From Candidatus Gastranaerophilales bacterium (GTDB taxonomy: Bacteria; Cyanobacteriota; Vampirovibrionia; Gastranaerophilales; Gastranaerophilaceae): a stretch of 16,217 bases of DNA. Positions 12,176-16,217 of this stretch are shown piece by piece (the stretch's first letter is position 1; every line of letters begins with the position of its first letter). Below the pieces are notes generated by a model. That model saw only the letters and a program-made list of their open reading frames with translations. It had not been told where the DNA came from and searched no databases. The position numbers were made by a program, and so were the translations under genes. The DNA is taken from assembly GCA_944323495.1 (NCBI GenBank), contig CALUSZ010000132.1, positions 1 to 16,217 on the forward strand, in the 5' to 3' direction.

Positions 12176-12748
12176 ATGACAGACACTGTAACATTTAATG
12201 TAGCAAATGGAAACAAATCAACACGTAAATTTACTTTTCAGACAGAAAGCAAAGAACTAATTAATTCTATAATCACTGTAGGTTCTGATAACACTATATC
12301 ACATTCAGATATGGTAAAACTACAAGAAACCGCTAGAAAAAATGGTGATGCAGGAATATTGGAACAATGTGATTTAAGTGCTGAAGAAAAACTAAAAATG
12401 GCAGAACTAAATGGATATAATGGACCTTATGAACTCAGTCTTAGTGAGGACAAAAAATTTTTAAAAGTAAAAGTCAAGAAAACAAAATGGTATTATCCAA
12501 ATCCACAGCTTAGAACAATAAAGGCAGATTTTGGAATTGAAGCGAACGTATTAGTTACCAAAGACGGCATTCCATATGGTAATGAAGGAGTAATTAGTAA
12601 ACGTGCAGAGCCCGGTTCATCAGCAGATGGCAGGAATACAGACTACGATGTTGCAGAGCTGGAAGCCGGTGATGTAATTAATCTACCAATTGCATTAGTA
12701 AAATTAAATAGCAAACCGCAGGGTTTTTGGCAACGCCCATGGTTTTAA
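12176..12748 (+). CDS. Hypothetical 190-residue protein with a LysM-like C-terminal half
   Basis: The start ATG has GAAAGGA upstream at a suitable distance. Residues 1-35 look beta-rich (VTFNVANGNKSTRKFTF). Residues 37-60 contain SDNTISHSDMVKL, similar to an EF-hand-like loop and helix but lacking its full set of acidic ligands. Residues about 106-171 show QLRTIKADFGIEANVLV and, after an insert, LEAGDVINLP; this follows the LysM pattern 'tl..Ia..y.i....l......l..G..i.iP', although the insert is long. The C-terminus is aromatic (GFWQRPWF). There is no signal peptide, so a cell-wall role is uncertain. Its stop overlaps that of map by 4 nt in convergent orientation, without a terminator. The upstream element at 12112-12142 is shared with the 955 gene. 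Confidence 0.6.
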   Translation: MTDTVTFNVANGNKSTRKFTFQTESKELINSIITVGSDNTISHSDMVKLQETARKNGDAGILEQCDLSAEEKLKMAELNGYNGPYELSLSEDKKFLKVKVKKTKWYYPNPQLRTIKADFGIEANVLVTKDGIPYGNEGVISKRAEPGSSADGRNTDYDVAELEAGDVINLPIALVKLNSKPQGFWQRPWF

Positions 12749-13497
12749 TTCATCAGAGTTGTCATTAAGACAGGTTCGCCATCTGTAGCAAGAACAGTAT
12801 GTTCAAAATGCGCAGATGGTTTTCTGTCTTTTGTAACCACTCCCCACTTATCATCTTCAACAAAGACTTCATCTCCGCCGAGATTTAACATCGGCTCAAT
12901 TGCTATTACCATGCCGGATTTAATAAGTGTTTGGTCACCGACTCTGTAATTAAATAAAAACGGATCTTCATGCATTACATGCCCGACTCCGTGACCGCCA
13001 TATTGTCTTACAATACCCAAATTATAGCTATTTGCGACATCTTCTATCGCACCTGAAATATCATCAAGAACATTTCCGGCTCTCATTTTTGCAATACCGG
13101 CAAAAAGCGCTTCTTCTGTTGCTTTCATTAACATCGCTTTTTCATCAGAAATCTTACCTACAGCGTAAGACCAGGCACTATCACCTACCATACCGCCATA
13201 TGTTGCACCAACGTCTATTGCTATAATATCTCCTTCTTTTAAAATCTCTTTTTCTGAAGGAATACCGTGTACAACTTTTTCATTAATTGAAGTACAAATG
13301 CTTGCCGGAAAACCGCTGTATCCTAAAAACGTCGGGATAGCTTTATTTTCCTTTATAACTTTCATTGCAATATTATCTAACTCTTTTGTAGAAATACCGG
13401 GCTCAACTACTTCTCTCATTTTTTTATGAACAAGAGCTACGATATGCCCTGCATGTCTCATTCTTTTTATTTCATCTCTTGATTTTCTATTAATCAT
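12745..13497 (-). CDS. map: Methionine aminopeptidase, type I
   Basis: 250 residues from the ATG at 13497, preceded by AGAGGC. An upstream in-frame start at 13536 would lie within the promoter (-10 at 13521-13526), so it is rejected. The enzyme removes the initiator methionine from nascent proteins after deformylation. All dinuclear-metal ligands are visible: Asp95 (IAIDVGA), Asp106 (VGDSAW), His169 (GHGVGH), Glu201 (IAIEPML) and Glu232 (HFEHTV), plus His77 and His176 of the active site. The length and lack of an N-terminal zinc or SH3-like extension make it type Ia, the common bacterial form. It is divergent from tRNA-Glu and overlaps the convergent 190-residue gene by 4 nt. Confidence 0.97.
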   Translation of the reverse strand: MINRKSRDEIKRMRHAGHIVALVHKKMREVVEPGISTKELDNIAMKVIKENKAIPTFLGYSGFPASICTSINEKVVHGIPSEKEILKEGDIIAIDVGATYGGMVGDSAWSYAVGKISDEKAMLMKATEEALFAGIAKMRAGNVLDDISGAIEDVANSYNLGIVRQYGGHGVGHVMHEDPFLFNYRVGDQTLIKSGMVIAIEPMLNLGGDEVFVEDDKWGVVTKDRKPSAHFEHTVLATDGEPVLMTTLMN

Positions 13498-13520
13498 AAC
13501 TGCCTCTATTTCTAAATCCA

Positions 13521-13549
13521 ATTTTACGCTCAACAAATACTTAATTCAA
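13521..13549 (-). promoter_or_regulatory. Sigma-70-type promoter of map
   Basis: On the minus strand TTGAAT (13549-13544), 17-nt spacer, TAAAAT (13526-13521). Predicted start near 13514, which fixes the start codon at 13497 rather than 13536. Confidence 0.6.
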
Positions 13550-13566
13550 GTTTTTAATCATAGCGC

Positions 13567-13594
13567 TTGACTTTAAAAATTGATTTGGTACTAT
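13567..13594 (+). promoter_or_regulatory. Promoter of tRNA-Glu
   Basis: TTGACT (13567-13572), 16-nt spacer, TACTAT (13589-13594) preceded by TGG (extended -10). Predicted start near 13601, ten nt before the mature tRNA. Confidence 0.6.
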
Positions 13595-13610
13595 AGAAAT
13601 TGTCCGTTGA

Positions 13611-13683
13611 GCCCCCATCGTCTAGAGGCCTAGGACAACACCCTTTCACGGTGTAGACAGCGATTCGAATTCGCTTGGGGGTA
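13611..13683 (+). tRNA. tRNA-Glu (anticodon TTC)
   Basis: A 73-nt cloverleaf. The acceptor GCCCCCA (13611-13617) pairs with TGGGGGT (13676-13682), discriminator A13683. The anticodon arm is ACACC / CTTTCAC / GGTGT with TTC at 13645-13647. The T arm is AGCGA / TTCGAAT / TCGCT (13659-13675). CCA is not encoded. It is the substrate of GltX, encoded about 6 kb upstream. In bacteria without glutaminyl-tRNA synthetase the same synthetase also charges tRNA-Gln for GatCAB. Confidence 0.97.
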
Positions 13684-13721
13684 TTTTTTATAAAAGCTTA
13701 TTTATTTTGGAATTAGGATAT

Positions 13722-13748
13722 AGCCGGTCACACGACCGGTTCTTTTTT
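13722..13748 (+). terminator. Terminator after tRNA-Glu
   Basis: AGCCGGTC (13722-13729), ACAC loop, GACCGGTT (13734-13741) with one G-T pair, then a T-rich run to 13748. Confidence 0.85.
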
Positions 13749-13783
13749 GGAAAATCCCCCCACTGTTATAAATTATATCAATG

Positions 13784-13792
13784 TGGTATAAT
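13784..13792 (+). promoter_or_regulatory. Extended -10 for the sugar transferase gene
   Basis: TGGTATAAT, with a perfect TATAAT at 13787-13792. Predicted start near 13799, which excludes the in-frame TTG at 13800 as a normal start and supports the ATG at 13830 with its AAGGAG. Confidence 0.55.
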
Positions 13793-13829
13793 GGAATAGT
13801 TGAAAAAGTGTTTAAAACAAGGAGATTTT

Positions 13830-15176
13830 ATGCCTGTTATTTCCAGATCGATTTTTGTACTTGCAATAGTTGATGCTCTGATTATTGCTTTTATAACCTT
13901 ATATATGTTTGCAGGATTTGCCGGAAACGCATTTCAGTTATTTTCAATAACGCTTTGGTTTTTAGCAGTTCTGTTTTTTGCATTATATGCAAAAGGTTTT
14001 TACAATATTCGCGAATACGGATTTAAAGATATTTATTTTTTATTTGAAGCGTGTGCTGTTGCATCAGTTATTACAGCCATACCGCTTGTTATTCTGGGAT
14101 ATAACATAATTACATTCCTTCTCTTAGCAATAAATACAGCCGGAGTTTTTGTATTTTTGCTAATCTGGAGAATTATATTCTGTCTGCATGCAAAATACTT
14201 TAAGTCAGTAAAAAATGTTTTGATTGTAGGCGCAGGGCAAGACGGAAAACTTATTGCTGAAGAAATCCAATCACAACCGGCTTTAGGCATGAAAGTTGTA
14301 GGATTTCTTGATGATAATATGAATACTATTGAAGACGAGGATTCAACAATTCCGATATTAGGCCTAACCTGTGATTCAGAAGCTGTTATTAAAGATAATA
14401 ATGTAAAAATTGTTATCATTGCCGTAAAATCAAGAATGGATTCAATAATTCTTACAGACCTTGTTAAAGGAATCCCGCTTGGTGTAAAAGTTTGGAGAAT
14501 GCCCAAATTTTATGAAAAAATTACTCATAAATACCTTGTATCAAAAATGACGGTTAACTGGCTGTTCTATGACTGCGTTCGCAAAAAAGCACTGCTTTAT
14601 GCGAATTTGAAACGTTTTTGCGATATTATTGCATCTATTGCAATCTTAATTCTAACTTCACCACTATCAATTATTGCAATGATTGGTATCAAGCTTTCCG
14701 ACTTAGGACCGATTTTCTTTACCCAGACAAGAATTGGCAAATTCGGGCAGCCTTTTAAAATGATAAAATTTAGAACAATGTATCAGGATAAGGTTGAAGA
14801 AAATTTTGACGATGATTTAAATGAAGTTCACGCTGACGATAAAAGAATCATGCCGTTCTGCAGATGGTTAAGAAAGTTCCATATTGATGAGCTGCCGCAG
14901 ATGATAAACGTCTTAAGAGGCGAGATGAGTATTATAGGGCCGCGTCCTGTAAGAGAAGAAGTTTATTATGAAAACAAAGACAGAATTCCTTTCTGGGAGA
15001 GCAGAAACTGGGTACGTCCCGGCTGGTGCGGCTGGCAGCAGGTTAACATTTGTGAACCGTCAGCGGAAGAAAGACTGGAATATGACTTATATTATATAAA
15101 ACACAGGCATATTCTTTGGGAATTCGCAATATTAGTACAGTATGTGTTTAAAGTTTTAAGCGGAAAATGTAAGTAG
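13830..15176 (+). CDS. Polyprenyl-phosphate sugar-phosphate transferase (WbaP/CpsE-type)
   Basis: 448 residues from the ATG at 13830 (AAGGAG 5 nt upstream); a TTG at 13800 is in frame but sits at the predicted transcript start. Four N-terminal membrane helices (about 8-28, 36-55, 70-90, 94-117) are followed by a CoA-binding-like Rossmann domain with VGAGQDG at 133-139. A further membrane segment at about 263-287 leads into the catalytic bacterial sugar transferase domain: FFTQTRIGKFGQPFKMIKFR, then the HIDELPQMINVLRGEMSIIG and PRPVRE motifs (351-376), and RPGWCGWQQVN. Such enzymes move a sugar-1-phosphate onto undecaprenyl phosphate in the inner membrane, the first step in making exopolysaccharide, capsule or O-antigen. 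No other polysaccharide genes adjoin, so the product is unknown. Confidence 0.93.
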   Translation: MPVISRSIFVLAIVDALIIAFITLYMFAGFAGNAFQLFSITLWFLAVLFFALYAKGFYNIREYGFKDIYFLFEACAVASVITAIPLVILGYNIITFLLLAINTAGVFVFLLIWRIIFCLHAKYFKSVKNVLIVGAGQDGKLIAEEIQSQPALGMKVVGFLDDNMNTIEDEDSTIPILGLTCDSEAVIKDNNVKIVIIAVKSRMDSIILTDLVKGIPLGVKVWRMPKFYEKITHKYLVSKMTVNWLFYDCVRKKALLYANLKRFCDIIASIAILILTSPLSIIAMIGIKLSDLGPIFFTQTRIGKFGQPFKMIKFRTMYQDKVEENFDDDLNEVHADDKRIMPFCRWLRKFHIDELPQMINVLRGEMSIIGPRPVREEVYYENKDRIPFWESRNWVRPGWCGWQQVNICEPSAEERLEYDLYYIKHRHILWEFAILVQYVFKVLSGKCK

Positions 15177-15199
15177 TACATATGGCTTGTAGGTATAAT

Positions 15200-15232
15200 G
15201 CGAGGTTTGTTACAAAATTTAACAAACCTCGC
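15200..15232 (+). terminator. Long hairpin after the sugar transferase gene (probable terminator)
   Basis: A perfect 13-bp stem GCGAGGTTTGTTA/TAACAAACCTCGC (15200-15212, 15220-15232) with a 7-nt loop. The sequence after it (TAAATTATATTTTG) has no good T run, so termination is less certain. A perfect TATAAT at 15194-15199 touches its 5' arm. Confidence 0.5.
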
Positions 15233-15265
15233 TAAATTATATTTTGTCGTGATTATTTCTGTTTT

Positions 15266-15274
15266 TGGTATAAT
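15266..15274 (+). promoter_or_regulatory. Extended -10 for gatA
   Basis: TGGTATAAT, the same as before the sugar transferase gene. Predicted start near 15281. The Shine-Dalgarno GGGAG at 15286-15290 is 7 nt before the ATG. Confidence 0.5.
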
Positions 15275-15297
15275 GAATTTAAACAGGGAGATAAATT

Positions 15298-16217
15298 ATG
15301 CTAGAAATATTGAAAAAGAGTGCAATGGAACAGAGCAGAGCTCTTAAAAATAAAGAAGTTTCAGCTGTTGAACTTACTAAGGCTTCTTTAGAGAGAATTA
15401 AGGAAGTTGACGGGAAATTAGGCGCATTTAATTCTTTAACAGAAGATATTGCTCTTAATACAGCAAAACAAGTTGATGAAAAGATAGCTAAAGGGGAAGA
15501 GTTGCCGCTTCTTGCCGGGGTACCTTTGGCATTAAAGGATAATATGAATCTTATCGGTTCAAAAACAACAGCATCAAGTAAGATTCTTGAAAATTTTGTT
15601 TCGCCTTATAATGCAACTGCTACCCAAAAACTTTTGAATAACTTAATTCCAATCGTTGGAAAAGCTAATTTAGATGAATTTGCAATGGGCTCTTCTAATG
15701 AAAACTCTGCTTTCAAAAAAGTTCATAACCCCTGGAATTTGAATAAAGTTCCGGGCGGTTCATCAGGCGGTTCAGCAGCTTCTGTTGCCTCTTGCGAAGC
15801 GACTCTTGCTTTAGGTTCAGATACAGGCGGAAGTATCAGGCTTCCGGCAAGTTTCTGCGGGATTGTAGGTATGAAACCTACTTACGGAAAAGTTTCAAGA
15901 TACGGTTTAATCGCATTCGCCTCTTCTCTTGATCAAATCGGGCCGTTTGCAAGAACGGTTGAAGACGCTGCTGCTTTATTAGAAGTAATTTCCGGATACG
16001 ATAAGCACGATTCAACTTCATTAAATCTGCCTGTTGAAAATTATAGAAACAGCTTAAATAATGATATAAAAGGAATGAAAATCGGGGTTGTAAAAGAACT
16101 CGTATCAGAAGGACTTTCTCCTGATGTAGAAAAAGCTATAAAATCTGCAATTGAAACATACAAGTCCTTAGGTGCAGAAGTTGTTGAAGTATCACTTCCG
16201 AACCTAAAACATTCAAT
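15298..16217 (+). CDS. gatA: Glutamyl/aspartyl-tRNA amidotransferase subunit A (cut by window edge)
   Basis: 306 complete codons are present, running off the right edge; the family has about 480 residues. GatA is the amidase of GatCAB, which converts mischarged Glu-tRNA-Gln (and Asp-tRNA-Asn) to the amide forms, using ammonia from glutamine. The amidase-signature catalytic triad is intact: Lys80 (PLALKD), cis-Ser155 ([10 protein letters not shown]) and nucleophile Ser179 ([11 protein letters not shown]). [20 protein letters not shown] and [17 protein letters not shown] are diagnostic. It has its own promoter and ribosome site. gatB and gatC are not in the window. Its presence makes an indirect route to Gln-tRNA likely and fits with gltX and tRNA-Glu nearby. 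Confidence 0.97.
   Translation, partial: MLEILKKSAMEQSRALKNKEVSAVELTKASLERIKEVDGKLGAFNSLTEDIALNTAKQVDEKIAKGEELPLLAGVPLALKDNMNLIGSKTTASSKILENFVSPYNATATQKLLNNLIPIVGKANLDEFAMGSSNENSAFKKVHNPWNLNKVPGGSSGGSAASVASCEATLALGSDTGGSIRLPASFCGIVGMKPTYGKVSRYGLIAFASSLDQIGPFARTVEDAAALLEVISGYDKHDSTSLNLPVENYRNSLNNDIKGMKIGVVKELVSEGLSPDVEKAIKSAIETYKSLGAEVVEVSLPNLKHS

Noticed and set aside
13498..13536. Longer N-terminus for methionine aminopeptidase
   Set aside because: The extra codons overlap a good -10 box (13521-13526), and the family starts at the chosen ATG.
13800..13829. TTG start giving a 10-residue longer sugar transferase
   Set aside because: It lies at the predicted transcript start and has no ribosome site; the ATG at 13830 has AAGGAG at proper spacing.

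Overview
The window looks like chromosome from an AT-rich, Gram-negative-type bacterium. My best guess is a gut Vampirovibrionia/'Melainabacteria' (Candidatus Gastranaerophilales-like) genome. The basis is low G+C, a TolC-type outer-membrane protein, a cyanobacterial-looking tRNA-Glu and RpoZ-like protein, and several lineage-restricted proteins such as the 423-residue protein with a 'TLGN..SLIP..KDV' start. This placement is inference. No phage, IS transposase or CRISPR is visible.

Layout. 1-860 (-): membrane glycosyltransferase cut by the window edge. 955-1431 (+): Gly/Tyr/Met-rich protein with one membrane segment. 1525-3581 (+): TolC-like protein and a Cof-type HAD phosphatase in a 4-nt overlapping operon, meeting a convergent glutaredoxin (3574-3804, -). 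3901-4381 (+): panD and a 48-residue overlapping small gene. 4384-5661 (-): a secreted Asn/Arg/Tyr-rich protein and a 156-residue protein behind a sigma-28-like promoter. 5964-6137 (+): 57-residue protein. 6303-7769 (+): gltX. 7817-9591 (-): a secreted 21-residue-repeat protein and a 423-residue membrane protein with an odd start. 9778-10020 (-): RpoZ-like omega. 10161-11427 (-): one gene apparently split by a frameshift. 11503-11935: a gene-free, hairpin-rich element bounded by 32-bp perfect inverted repeats. 12176-12748 (+): LysM-like unknown. 12745-13497 (-): map. 13611-13683 (+): tRNA-Glu(TTC). 13830-15176 (+): polyprenyl-phosphate sugar-phosphate transferase. 15298-end (+): gatA, cut by the edge.

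Housekeeping genes (gltX, tRNA-Glu, gatA, map, panD, rpoZ-like) alternate with envelope and surface genes and with unrecognised genes. GltX, tRNA-Glu and GatA belong to the same translation chemistry: glutamylation, and probably amidation of mischarged tRNA. The promoters fall into visible groups: extended -10 (TGGTATAAT type) before housekeeping genes, a shared GCAATT-N15-ACTTTATATA pattern before unknown genes, and one TAAA-N15-GCCGAT site. Three envelope genes appear to be leaderless. The observations most worth pursuing are the 433-bp inverted-repeat element, the frameshifted gene beside it, and the promoter families.
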